This document shows positions 11,640 to 23,400 of a stretch of DNA of 64,000 bases, piece by piece (the first letter of the stretch is position 1; every line of letters begins with the position of its first letter). The notes under the pieces are model-generated. The model worked only from the letters and a program-made list of their open reading frames with translations, made no database searches and was not told the DNA's origin. Made by a program: the position numbers and the translations under genes. Source of the stretch: Brachynemurus nebulosus (taxonomy: Eukaryota > Arthropoda > Insecta > Neuroptera > Myrmeleontidae); contig JAPWDM010000006.1 of assembly GCA_035578155.1 (NCBI GenBank), positions 11,238,305 through 11,302,304 of the forward strand, in the 5' to 3' direction.

Positions 11640-12568
11640 TGCACATGTCTGGGCTGGAAACGTGAAAATAGGTTCAAGATAATTGGCTGAAAAGAAAAAA
11701 TTTAAAAGAATTTTTATTTTTTCCAATTTTTTTCAAATTCTGTTTACTATGATAATTTAACAGTGAAATTTTTTCCAAAAGACAGCAAGTGACTTACATT
11801 AAATTTAAACTTTTCTTTTTTTCCAAAGATTCTTATTTCTGGCATCAGTATTGAATTTTTTTTTAAAATGGCGCCACCGTCGTTAGGGGTTATTTGAAAA
11901 AAGTATAAATTCTATTCCCGACAACTTTTCTGAATAATGCCCCCCCTTCTCTATCCCGAAAAATACATAATAATTTTGGATTTTTTGTAACTTGCATCAT
12001 TTTTTTTAATTTCTGCAAATATTAGAAATTTTTGAACGTTTTCTTGTTGCAGAAAATCGATATATTATAACATTCCATAATTATTTCTCAAAACTATTTG
12101 CCTTTCAATGATGATACTCTCAAACGTGACTTTTTGCTACACTAGATTTATGATTTACCTACGGGAACTATATTGCAGATCTATCAGAATATTCTTAATC
12201 AATTCTTTATTGTATAGTAAGAGATATATTAACGAAACATTTCAATTATATTACCACAGTAAAACCACTGTCTATTCACAAGTAAATAATACTCTACAAA
12301 GAAAACGTTTTTTGTTGATAATATTTTACCAGTTTCACTGTACAACACTTGAAAATAGTACAAAATCAATCCGTAAATGAAAATAAGAAATAGAAAAACA
12401 GTACAATTCGATAAAGTTTAAAGTACTTCTTTCTACGTGCAACTTCATTTTTATAGCAACACTTCTGTCTCACTCCATCTATTGAAACAATATAAAATTT
12501 ATAAGATAAAATCGGTCGGTAAGTTGTGTTCGGTTGCCGGGAAGGACTCAACTGTATGTAGCGTTGTA
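11640..12568. other. Gene-free AT-rich stretch
   Basis: Low-complexity A/T sequence; frames at 12108-12380 (plus, 90 codons) and 12366-12593 (minus) are tyrosine/phenylalanine-rich and not recognised. Confidence 0.4.
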
Positions 12569-13761
12569 TACAGGGTGGAAAGTATATGAACATCGCTGCG
12601 AAAACATTGGGTTGATGTAATTTATATTTGCCAATAAATTTGCACCAGAAGTGTTTTTTAACAGAGAAAATTTTATATTAAATATGGGTCAAAAATGGGG
12701 CCCTTAAAAATTGTTTTTAAACCGCCTCTAACCATATTATATTTTAAGATAAATTTTTTGTTTAAGGGGAGGTTTACTCGCGAGTCCTTAAAAATTATGT
12801 AAATTTCTAGAATTTTTTTTGTCAAAAACGGAAGTGAATATCAATTTCAAATTTTGTGCACATATTTATTAAGTATTAAACTACACGAAAAAAAGTTTTC
12901 AAGGAAAAATATAAAAAAGTGTCCATTTTATAGATAGTGCAGTGTGACGATCCGAAAATCCAATGCCTTGTTTGTGGACATCCTAGCGCCGGTAATAAAC
13001 CACCGAAATCCAAAAACAAAAAAGATTTATAAAATATATGAAGAGTACCGGCACCTCTACCTATAATATCAGTAAATTGCTGAAAGAAAAAAAATGGCGG
13101 ATGTTTGAACTTTTGGTTACGATTTTTGTCTTATTTTTCGCTCTTTAAAGGAAATTTAAAAATAAAAAAAAATATTGAAAGTGTATCGAACTTAGGTAGA
13201 GGTGCCGAGGAATTTAATTGTCTTTAAAATAAAAAATTAAAAAGAAGGATCCTCGAATAATTTTTGAGTTATCGTGTTCACCAGTTCCAAAAATGTAGTT
13301 CCGAGATATTATAAAATATATATAAAGAAACGTATTTTCAAAATTTTATTTTTAATACTTATTATTGCGTGAACTACCTACGTTTTTTGATTTTTTTTTT
13401 TTTTTATAGAAATCTGGATTCGGTTAATGTGCAAGAATCTTGCTTTTAAATTATTTTCAGTAAAATCACTTGGGGAACATATTCTACATATAATTTGCTA
13501 TCAATTTCGGCAAAAAACCAAAATCGATTTTTTTATCAAATCTCAAGTAAACCTTCCCTTAAATTACTTTCAGCAAAATCACTTTGGGAACATATTCTAC
13601 ACATAATTAGCTACCAATTTCTGCAAAAAAAATAAAACGGCTCTCAAGTTCATTTGCGATTTTCTCAAACGGTTATTTCCGAAAAAATTCCTGTGGTTTT
13701 AGTGTCTATACAGTGTGCTATGAGTCAACGACAAGAGTTATTCACTTTCCACCCTGTATAT
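12569..13761. mobile_element. CAGGGTG-ended MITE, copy 2, split by a nested element
   Basis: Left end TATACAGGGTGGAAAG and right end CTTTCCACCCTGTATA pair with each other. The flanks of the interruption match copy 1: the left part up to AAATTTTTTGTTTAAGG and the right part from TAGTGTCTATACAGTGTGC. Removing 12762-13562 leaves a ~390-base element like copy 1. Confidence 0.75.
12762..13562. mobile_element. TTAA-flanked element, family T1 (nested)
   Basis: Starts TTAAGGGGAGGTTTACTC and ends AAGTAAACCTTCCCTTAA, giving terminal inverted repeats of roughly 17 bases with TTAA at each outer edge. About 801 bases long and AT-rich, with no coding. It interrupts the CAGGGTG element at a TTAA, so it is the younger of the two. 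Kolobok-like is favoured by the TTAA-GGGG ends; piggyBac is the alternative. Confidence 0.8.
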
Positions 13762-14315
13762 GTATATGTGTAGTTGCAATTACGACGATACTTTTACAAG
13801 TGGATGCATCAGCTATACACATTAACGTCCATATAAAAGTATAGGTGTATTTTATGTGCAAGCAATTGACGAGCAGATAATTTTCTAAAGATTTTAACAG
13901 AAACTGAACGAAAAAAAAATTTAAAAACTTTTCACTGTTATTTTATTGTGCACTTAAAACTTGACTACTACCAACAAATCTAATGAATAAAATATTTATA
14001 GCCTTTTTGTGTTGCTTTAGTTTCCAAGTTCATTTGTTGAATATTTATAATTTTCTATCAGTTTTAAATTTTAATGAAGTACTTACTTTGAAAAATGATC
14101 CTTACGTAATAAAAATCCGGATTGTTACAGCATTGTCTCTGCAGGTTGCATCTTTTGTAACAATCGAGTCAACATAAGCCGTGAAAGGTAGAGGATTTTT
14201 AATTTTACGTAGTCATAATCACGAAACGAATATTAAAATTTTGGTGATGTCGGTAGTGGCTTTGCGCGTTTCGTAACAGTCAGTCACGAATCTTTTAAAA
14301 TTCCATTGCAAGATA
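13762..14315. other. Gene-free stretch
   Basis: A 64-codon frame at 13983-14177 begins with a hydrophobic run that could mimic a signal peptide, but there is no supporting family match. Otherwise AT-rich. Confidence 0.35.
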
Positions 14316-14704
14316 TACAGCAAAAACTGTTTTTGTTCGGTTTTGTTTGTGTTTTTTAAATTTTTTTTTAAATGTCCTTCACAGTGCATGATGAGAAAGG
14401 AAAGTTACTGTATCATTAAGTTTCTTTACAGACGCATTTATCCCAATTTTTATAATATTATCAAAATGTTCCTTGTGTAAATTAATTCTTTATCTTGTTT
14501 AGAAAAGCAATTTCTTAAAAAATTGTAAGGTTCTGAGCATTTTGAGTCATGTGTTTTCCCCATACCGACCCACTACATTAGAAAATTTATTTTTTTTACA
14601 ATCGGTATCGAACTATAGACTTTTTATAGCTATTTTGTAAAGTTTTATTGGTGCAATTTTTTTATGCGGTCCCTATCAACCGCATAAAAAAAGCATATGC
14701 TGTA
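14316..14704. mobile_element. pogo-like TA-flanked element, copy 2
   Basis: Left end TACAGCAAAAACTGTTTTTG and right end AAAGCATATGCTGTA, with an internal ATGCGGTCCCTATCAACCGC palindrome 14666-14685. The interior aligns with the copy at 9751-10282, for example TTTATCTTGTTTAGAAAAGC and GCATTTTGAGTCATGT. Internally deleted, with no transposase frame. Confidence 0.6.
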
Positions 14705-15187
14705 TTTTATCTTCAGAATCATGAAAAACTTTAGTTACTATCTACGTAACACTAATTGAATGCATGTTTGACACACACTTTCCAAAATTTGTTTTTTAAA
14801 TTTTATACAGTATTCTCATTTTTTTTCGAATCAAAACATAATCTATGTCCATCTGGAATAGTTTAACTAACTTCCTGCAATATCTAACAGACCAAATAAA
14901 CACTAGGTTAAACCCGATACAAATTTATACCGTGTTCAACCTGAATCTTTTTTGGTATAAAAAAGTTTTATATGAGAAAATACTTGTACCTATAGTGACA
15001 TAAACTTACGAGTGATACACCTCCCCACTCCCTGCTTCTCCGCTATTCATTCCACACTTGATTACGGTTGAATAGTTTATTTTCCCACTGGAAGATCTTA
15101 TGATAGTGGGTAGTGTAAATTTATACAAATATGTTCTAAACGAGTATACGAGGAAGCTATGTGCCACACATACCTTATTGGTAATAG
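14705..15187. other. Gene-free stretch
   Basis: AT-rich sequence with no recognised feature. A minus-strand 76-codon frame (15006-15236) overlaps the foldback arm and is probably accidental. Confidence 0.35.
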
Positions 15188-15875
15188 TTAAGGTACCATC
15201 ACAGTGTGATTCTGCCGAAAAGTAGTCAATTTTCACAATTTTTTTTCGGATGGATAGGATGGGGATATGGGGATGAATTTTTTTTTACGATTAATACCAC
15301 TATTTGACAATACAAGAATATTTTTTTAATTTATTTTAATTTATTTTTTATAATTATTATAATTTTTTGAAAAAAATGTCTATAAAAAAGGGCGATAGTT
15401 GGTGCCCACGATTGCGACCGCAGTTTTTATCCGAAAAAAAATCAAATAGATTATCAATCTGTAGGTAAACCTTTTGTATGTATTCTTTTGAAATCTTCCT
15501 TTTTTTTCCCACAAAAAGCTGGAAAAAATTTTGTACTTTTTATTTAAACCGCCGTCATTTTTTCAAATTTCAAAAAAAAAGTTCCCTTAGGTACATAGCG
15601 GTTTACCTACAGATTAATAATCTATTTGATTTTTTTTTCCGGATAAAAACTGCGGCCGCAATCGTGCGGGCACCGAATTTCGGCCTTTTTTAAAGATACT
15701 TTTTTCAAAAAATTATAAAAAATAAAATAAATAAAAAAAAAATATTTTTGTATTGTCAAATAGTGGTATTAGTTGTAAAAAAAAATTTATCCCCATTCCC
15801 CCAACCTATCCATCCGAAAAAAAATTTGGAAAATTGACTACTTTTCGACAGAATCACACTGTGATCGTACCTTAA
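15188..15875. mobile_element. Large TTAA-flanked foldback element
   Basis: The left arm (about 15188-15465) and right arm (about 15600-15875) are near-complete reverse complements around a loop of about 135 bases. The outer ends are TTAAGGTACCATCACAG and CTGTGATCGTACCTTAA. Arm landmarks that pair are GAAAAGTAGTCAATTTTC, AATACCACTATTTGACAAT and the GC-rich ATTGCGACCGCAG block. Arms this long would make a long double-stranded RNA if transcribed. TTAA-GG ends tie it to the other TTAA families in the window. Confidence 0.85.
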
Positions 15876-16767
15876 GACTTTTAAATAAAAAAAAAAAAAA
15901 ACACTTAAAAATGATTTTTCACCTAACTATTTTGTATGATCAAATACTTATATTATATACGATGTATGGACAGACATATATTAATAAATATCAGTATTCC
16001 CCCCTTCCACTACCCCCTCCCTCGCCCCTACTACCCTATAATACATACTATGTATGGTAAGTATGTATGTACGTACAAATATAATAAATGTAAAGTGAAG
16101 AAGAAAGCATATTATAAAAATTTCTCTAATAAATTATATAAATCGATTTTCGCTCAATGTTTTCAGTTTGAATTTTCCACATTTTCTCATTTTCTCCCGT
16201 TTCAGTCAGTACCTACTCTTTTTTTTTTAATTACGATAATGCACCACACAGAGTGTAGTGTAGTATCGGGTGTAATAAGGGGTGGTTGAAGAGGGTTGAT
16301 GTGGGGGGGGGGGTGGTTGGTTGATATGTATTGTTTGGTGGTTGCTTGCTTGATTCTTTCTCTTTAATTCAAAATGATTCGTTCGTGGCAAGCATTTGTA
16401 GATATAAATAAAAAAAAATAAAAATAAAAATGGTTTGCAATTACAGATGTTTACTACTCATTAAATTGAAGTCATTATTTTCACATTGCACACTAATAGC
16501 TATCTACATGTTTGCTGTATATACATATGTGTACAGTGTGTTACAGAACAAGTGCATCAGTTAGATCAGTTATAAAAATGTTGATAGTCTGAGATAAAGA
16601 TGGTATTGTCAATAAAGGAAATGTGTATACAAGGTGAAGAGAATTATAAGGTTCCAATTTGACCGGCACTATTGACCGAACCAGTCATAAATTAATAAAA
16701 ATATCATACTAGATTGCAAGTCAATTTTACCCATTCGTTTTTTTTAGTTTCTAATTTTCTCAAAATA
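15876..16767. other. Gene-free stretch with C- and G-rich tracts
   Basis: C-rich low-complexity at about 15997-16031 and a G-rich tract at 16279-16320 (runs of four, three and about twelve G). A 117-codon frame (15936-16289) covers the C-rich part and is compositional. ATACATAC/ATGTATGT words are common. Confidence 0.45.
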
Positions 16768-16990
16768 TTAAATACCCCTGTCGCAGTGTGCTACGATATA
16801 ACAGGTAGGTAGATTTTGAAATTGAGGTTTGAAACTTTCAAGGTTTTCACCAAGTTTCACAAAAATCAGGATATTTTATTCGAGAGTTATCGTGCGAACA
16901 CATATATACGTATATACATATATATGAATGTCATCATCGGCTTCTGCGAACCTTAAAACAATTTTCTGAAATAGTTGAATTTTTTTAAAA
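16768..16990 (+). repeat. Family B repeat, short copy 2
   Basis: Opens with AATACCCCTGTCGCAG, continues through TTTTCACCAAGTTTCAC and CGAGAGTTATCGTGCGAACA, then an ACATATATACGT-type microsatellite (16901-16926), then GAACCTTAAAACAATTTTCTG. The middle block present in the 25.5 and 30.9 kb copies is largely missing. Confidence 0.65.
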
Positions 16991-18260
16991 GATAGTTTGG
17001 AATATTTTAACGTTCGAACCACAGAGAAAAGTTACAAAAGTGGATTCTATCAAAACGCATTTAAAATTTTTAATAAAATTTCTCAAACACCTGCAACAGT
17101 TTAAGTCTACATTGCTTGAAGTTTGAAACTAAACTGAACGCACAAGAAGTGTATAAAACTTGGTAGATCTTGGAAATTTTAAAATGTCATTTTAAAAGAC
17201 ATATTCCTAAAGCTCTAAACTTTAAGAATATGCAAAAAAATCGAATGTTTCAAATTTCTAGTCTAAAGTATCCCTTTAATTTCAATCCGACCATACCTAT
17301 TTAATTTTGAGTTGATTTGAACAGTTGATTTAATCCTTATTCTGGAACGTCCTGCTTATTAAATGTATTTTCTACGTTTACATTTACCCTCTTTTGTATG
17401 CGGTATTCAATTTACTTGGTAAATTTAAATTAAAATAATTGGAGAAATTTCTTGAGTGAATTTGATTATTTTGGATGTCCTAAACCCTCCTCACATGAAG
17501 AAAAAAGTATCACTTAAATCGATCGGATTGAGTTCGAAATTTTTTTCCTCTCTATAATTTTGAAGCCTATTGAATTTATGTAAATTATAAGTTTCTAAAC
17601 GAAAAAGAATCAACACTTGTAATAGTACCTATCGAAATTTTGTCCATGCGTAGATATTTAACGAAGCATAATTAAAACGCATTAATGCTTGCACAGCGAC
17701 GATACTCGAATCGAAACAATTATCGGACAGATAATGATAACAGGTATAGAAAGCGTATTATTAATAATAATCATTGTATTGATATAACCAAAACCAGAAA
17801 TTCGTCAAATACTTTCGTCAAATTTTGCTTCATTTCTTTCATTCGTTTGATGTCGTTAAATCATTTTTAGTTAATTTGGCCTATATACTGATTATGAAAC
17901 TATACCTAACTTAGTTTTAGTACTGGTCTTATCAAGACAAGGCGATAAGACCAAAATTGATTTTGTTCATCTATATATGGATCCAATTTCGCACTCCAAT
18001 CGTACAATATTTTATTGAGTAGCGTAAAACGGTAAATGATACTCAAACAATGGAAGCAATTATACAGATGTGTTAATTCTCAACTCAAGCAAATAATGAA
18101 TTTTCGTCATCACTGAATAATTTGAATTCCAAATTTCAAACGAATGAATCAGACAGGAACACTATTATCTGAAATTGATCATAATAGATACATGCAGATA
18201 GATAACTTTACTACTAAACTAAACAGAGATAGAATTTTTTTTCCAAATTATACATATTTC
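16991..18260. other. Gene-free AT-rich stretch
   Basis: No repeat ends or coding recognised. There is a short hairpin CTTATCAAGACAAGGCGATAAG at about 17926-17947. Confidence 0.35.
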
Positions 18261-18603
18261 CAGGGCCGGCCCGAATAACAGTGGGGCCTAGTGCTAGAAT
18301 AATAAATACAGAAAGTAATTGCTTCATATACTAAGAGCTGAATTTATTTTTCCAGGTCTTAAGCTATTAAGGAATTAAATAGATAACAAGAGACGAAGTT
18401 ATTTTTTTTTTTAAATGAAAAAAAATGCTTAGTAGTAGGTTACAGCAGGAGACTAAAATATTCTTCTTGATCCCGAATATGAAATTTATTGCCTGAGAGC
18501 CTGTGAAGACCCGAGCGGACAACATATACAACATAAAATAAAATCAGTCTACAAATTAAAGTTTGCGTCGCGAAGCCTAATGCTGCTCCTCGGGCCGGCC
18601 CTG
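18261..18603. mobile_element. hAT-like MITE, CAGGGCCGGCCC ends
   Basis: Starts CAGGGCCGGCCCGA and ends TCGGGCCGGCCCTG, a 14-base perfect terminal inverted repeat. The flanking octamers CATATTTC and TAAATTTC agree at six of eight positions, compatible with a decayed 8-bp target duplication. The interior is AT-rich and non-coding. The start CAGGG and 8-bp duplication are standard for hAT elements. Confidence 0.75.
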
Positions 18604-19640
18604 TAAATTTCATATATTAGTTACCTCAATTCAAATATATTTATTTATAGAGAGGTTTGCTGGATTTGTTTTCATATGCATATATAGCTAATTGAATTAG
18701 CCAATAGTAATGGAACACGTGCTAGCTAGGGGAGGGGGAGTGGAATCTAAAGCGTATTACATATGAAATTAATATTATGATATACTGAAAATATTCCGCT
18801 AATTCTAACGTAAAGCTGGATGTACACTACGTGTTTTTTGTCGTACGATAAAACACTGTAGCAACATTTTGTCGCAGTACAAGTTTGTAATATAGGCTTA
18901 TCAATTGTGATCCACGATATATCGAGAGCGGCGAAGGGGAGAATAGAAACGACACCAGGGGTAAATAGGAACGCCCGTCACGTGAATATGGATACGATAG
19001 GGGTTAATAGACACAAATGAAGTGTGTATATGTATAGCACTTGCCGTACCCAGGGCTAACTAAAATCTTAAAAATGCAAAAAGAATGCCTTCAAAGGTTG
19101 GCTGAATAGGAATTAACCATAATTTAGGATTTCCGGCTAATTGAAAAAATAAAATATTTTCATATTATCAAAAATAAAAAACTGAATACCGGAACCAAAA
19201 AAAAAAATGTAAAAATGTCCCGATTTATTCCATTTTACGGTAGTATGTATTGGAAATGTTGAAAACAGCAATCAATGAAAACCCAATTGAATCTTATCAA
19301 ACTTTTTTATGAAACATTCTGTGTAACATATTATTGTAAAAAAGTAATTTTATACCTATTAGGTATCGCTGAATATTTGAATAACAAAAATGACCGAACA
19401 TTAAGTGAGTCGGTATTATTCAAATAGAAATTACGTCCAATAAATTTTATGGAAAATACTAAAATAAATGTTATAAAAGCCCGAAAATGCCACTATTAAA
19501 TGCCTATTTAAGGGTAATGTAACGAAAATTCATTATCAAATAAATAAAACATAAGTATTATATATTATTTACCCCCACTCGACTCTACCCACGCGTACTT
19601 TTACCTTTAATTTCATATTACTGCGAATGGGAGTTGAGGT
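18604..19640. other. Gene-free stretch
   Basis: AT-rich. It contains an orphan TTCCATTTTACGGTA end near 19220-19236, related to the MITE at 2005-3035, preceded by an interior-like block from about 19070. A slightly GC-richer patch lies at 18910-19010. Confidence 0.4.
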
Positions 19641-19680
19641 GAGGTGACCCACCCTAATTCGCATTAGGGTGGGTCACCTC
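19641..19680. repeat. Perfect 18-bp hairpin, 4-nt loop
   Basis: Arm 19641-19658 (GAGGTGACCCACCCTAAT) is the exact reverse complement of 19663-19680, with loop TCGC. A GC-rich perfect stem stands out in this AT-rich setting. It could be a very short foldback, a hairpin RNA or a recent palindromic duplication; no flanking target duplication is obvious. Confidence 0.85.
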
Positions 19681-19927
19681 TCACTCTGCATCTACCTACA
19701 ACTCTACTGTCTATTTTCCATATCTTTATATATTTATGTCGCTCTGTGTGTCGTATGTTAACAAAATTATAATGTCACTATTAATAAAAATAACAAATTT
19801 AATGTTTTTGTTATTAAACAAAGATAAAATTATGAACAGGGTGTTCCAGATTTAATCACCTGGTAATATTATTGTTATTAGAAAGTAGCTGCACAGAATT
19901 GTCGTATAATTATGACTAGAATTAATT

Positions 19928-20767
19928 TTAAGGGGGGAGTTCACGCCAGAAACGGCTAATAAACTAATTTTTTTCGAATCTCGTTTTTTGTTTTTATTTC
20001 ATTCTGTGGTTCTTTACAAACACGGTTATATATAAAACATGGCCGAAATTTTTTTTTTCAAGTAGAAAAATATTTATTTGTAAGCCGCTGCACAGTCAAG
20101 TTGCTGCGGCAGACAACGCTCGCCCCCCTTCGCGATTTGATCAGTAATATTTAGTTTTGGTATGCACTGAAATAATGTTCTTTTATTTGTATACCTTTGT
20201 AGACGTTTTAATAAACAGTCAGTGAACAGCTTCTTTTGTTATTATTTTGGTTTTTTACCGTTTCCCGAAACTTGTTTTTCCCGACAAGGAAAATCATACC
20301 TCAAGTTTTAGAAAAGATAGAGACTTAATTTATTTTTAATTTTCTTCACAAAACATATTGCGCATAAAGTGAAGTATGCTTTTTCCATTTGAACAATTGT
20401 AACTATTTTTAAACATTTTTTTTTTTAATAAAAAATTGGGTTTTATAATTTTTAGAACTTTGGGATTACAATTTTATAGTTAATTTTTAAAATTTCCTGA
20501 AACCCATACTCAGTTTTATGGACAGATCCTTTAGGAATAAAATAATGAAAAAATATTTAAAAAATATTCTTTAATTTTTGAAATATGGCGTTCCTAGTAA
20601 CCGCTTAAAAACTTGTGAAAAAGGCCCCCTCCCGCCACAGGCAAGAGTAATGAATGTTTCAAAAACAAAATTTTCTATTTGAGACCATCCCTAATTTGAA
20701 AAAAATTTCAACAAGCAAAATAATCATGAATAAAAAAGTTGCTTTTTTATTTGAACTCCTCCCTTAA
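19928..20767. mobile_element. TTAA-flanked element, family T2
   Basis: Starts TTAAGGGGGGAGTTCACG and ends TTGAACTCCTCCCTTAA. The ends form a terminal inverted repeat of about 12 bases with TTAA outermost. Length about 840 bases, AT-rich, no coding, and no second copy in the window. The G-run end links it to families A, T1 and T3. Confidence 0.75.
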
Positions 20768-21425
20768 ATCATATACAATATATTCGAACATTCGTACGAA
20801 ATCAGGTCTTTATAGTGTTTGGCTCTGCTCGTCAGACCACTTTAAAATCTCTAAAATGGCTACCAATACTAATAGTTGTAGAAGTAATTCAATTTTGGGC
20901 CTTTTTTGAGGCGCCAACCTTTTCTAAAGTGAAGTTTTCGTAAACAAAAATTTTCCCATTGTCAGTATGTTTTTAGTAGGTGTTATAGTGATGGCCAAAA
21001 TCTGGCACATTCTGTATTTGAGGAATAGATACGTAATACACATTATTTAACAAAGACTTGTTTAATGTGAGTTGTGAAAAACTGAATTGCGGATAAATTT
21101 GTGGATGTATACCGCCAACATTTTCTGGTTCTGCCGACGTGCGTGGGTATGCTAGGGTGAGTTGTCGGTGTGAAGGGGGACGAAAACTGCTAGTAATAAA
21201 ATTTTATTTATTTTATATTTATCATGATGTTTTTATCATTTTTAATACCACAATAAATAAATAATTGAATTATTTTTAATTGTTAATTTGACAGAATACC
21301 TGAGATAGTATTTTATTTACTTATTTTTTCAATATTAATTCTTCCAAAAAGGAAAAACAATTTTTTCTAGAAATTATATTGAATGAACCTTTTGTCAGGC
21401 AATTTTTCCTAAAAGATGAAACAAT
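20768..21425. other. Gene-free stretch
   Basis: AT-rich, nothing recognised. A GC-richer block sits at about 21110-21185. Confidence 0.35.
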
Positions 21426-22028
21426 GGCTAACTTCAAAAATGCATCACTGCTTGCATGAGGCAGAATCAAAAGTTGAAAAACGCATCAGACGCATCACAA
21501 CGAAAAATCAAAAGTTCATTTTTGCATTTGATGCGTCAAAACAAGGCATCAAGAAATTTTGTGATGCGTGTCCAAGATGCATGTCATGTGTATAATGTAG
21601 AATTATAACTACTTGCCATATTATGTAGGTATTAACACCAACAGGAATAATTCCGAAAAACAAATTGTTGAAAAAGATGAATGTACATTACCTTTGATTA
21701 AAATTGTTTAAACTATTTGAATACATCTTGCACTCAAAATAGGTATGTAGCATTTTTTATTCAAATAATTTCAATATTTTCAATTTCAAGTAAGTTCAGG
21801 TTGAAATTCAAAGATAATATACCTATACAAGGACTGTATTGCTATATTATCTATAGTCTGTCTGTAGCCAAATCAGAGGCTAAATGATGCCAATATCCCG
21901 TTCAAAAACATCTAATATGTGCATCATATTTCAAGAGAGCATCAGCAACACATCATGAAGTATTAGACGCATCAGAAAAGCCATGATGCTGTATCGATGC
22001 GGTAAAGTTTACATTTTTGAAGTTACCC
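21426..22028. mobile_element. TIR element with clustered GCATC/GATGC motifs
   Basis: Left end GGCTAACTTCAAAAATG and right end CATTTTTGAAGTTACCC are inverted copies with one mismatch in 17. Between them GCATC or its complement occurs more than a dozen times, concentrated within ~170 bases of the left end and ~150 of the right, often as GACGCATC or GATGCGTC. Such subterminal arrays usually act as transposase-binding sites. I see no clear target duplication and do not recognise the family. Confidence 0.7.
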
Positions 22029-23257
22029 AAATTGTCTTGAAATATTTCACATGAACCAAGACAAAATCATCAAGTGCAAATTGGACTTGCACAAATCAAT
22101 TATAAGTAATAACTAATAACATTTATGAGAATGGTAGACAAAGTATTTTTCCGGGCGAATAAATTTTATTATTGATATAAACCGTAATTTTCAATTTCAA
22201 AACAATCGTATCTTTTTTATCGTAGCCTATTTATGTTTAACAGAAAGAAATAGAAAAAGCGTCGTGTATTTTCCTTTCAGTAAATACATTTTGGTACGGA
22301 ATACTGAAAAAAAGATGTACAAATTTACAAAGTGGACCTCATAGTGAGATGGCAGTATAGTTAAACGAAATAAAAAATTGTGTTAAAGTTTTGTTCCTAC
22401 TATACCCATAGAAAATTTATTAAATTTTTAATGTAGACTTTTTATACTAAATTAAATTACATGAAACTGTTTTAATTTTGTTAAAATGTTTATTTTAATT
22501 TATTTATTATTATTATTATTTTTTTTTAAAGTTTTTTCTCATCATAAAAATGTAATGTAAGTTTTGAACATATCTTATAAATTGTTACGTTAACAAAAAA
22601 ATAATAAATAGAAGAATTGGAGACTATTTATTTAGCTTTTAATTTTATTTTTAAACATACACTACTTTATCTGATTAAATGTTGTGATGCATCGTTCATA
22701 AAATAATACAAATAAATAATAACATACCGGGTGTTGCACTACACTAGGACATATAGACACAATTCAATTTTTGTAACAAGATGCGATTTATACAAGAGAG
22801 AAATGTTTTGAAACTTTTTACATACCTGGAATGGTTGGTTTTATTGTTACACACTCGGTACATTCGAGCCCGGGTTTTATGTCCCGTGGGATACATTTGT
22901 TTTAAAAGTAATGACGACGTACATCATTATTTTGCCTGTCTATTGTTGTTGTAGTTGTTGCCGTTGGTTACCGCTGATGTAGCGTACCGCATCTCAGTTG
23001 CATTTCTTTAGCCGTCATCTCAACCCCACTCCCCCTGCCTTCGCCCCCCTCCCCACAACTGCCACCCTAACGACCTGTCTCTGTACATACATTTTTCATA
23101 GAAATATTGTATATTATATTCGTAAACATTGTGCAGTGTCATCAGCGCTGACCATTTTCTTAATATTATAGTTTACTCGGGTCAAATAAAGGCGAGTCAA
23201 TTTTTATTTTGAAACTGAAGAAGTATTCACTTATTATTACACGGAGAGGTTTGTATT
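22029..23257. other. Gene-free stretch
   Basis: Contains a short (TTA)n/(T)n tract at about 22499-22530 and a C-rich patch at 23020-23065. No coding region or element end recognised. Confidence 0.4.
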
Positions 23258-23400
23258 TTTAACCGACTTCAAAAACGAGGAGGTTTTTATGTATGTACAC
23301 CGATTTCTCCCACATTTCTGGCTCAATTTGCGCCATTCTTTTTTTAGTTAGTAGTTAAAGTTCTCCTGGTGGTCCCATAAAAAGTTTGTTGACATTGGTT
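23258..23400 (+). repeat. AACCGACTTCAAAAA-type repeat fragment
   Basis: TTTTTAACCGACTTCAAAAA followed by ACGAGGAGGTTTTTATGTATG is the opening of a repeat widespread in insects. The right end is not recognised, so it is a fragment. A different element with the same CCGACTTCAAAAA ends lies at 24330-24495. Confidence 0.55.

Noticed and set aside
13983..14177. 64-codon frame with a hydrophobic start like a signal peptide
   Set aside because: Phenylalanine/leucine runs are expected from AT-rich DNA; no cleavage site context or family match.
15936..16289. 117-codon frame
   Set aside because: Composition-driven over C-rich and AT-rich low-complexity sequence; no motif.
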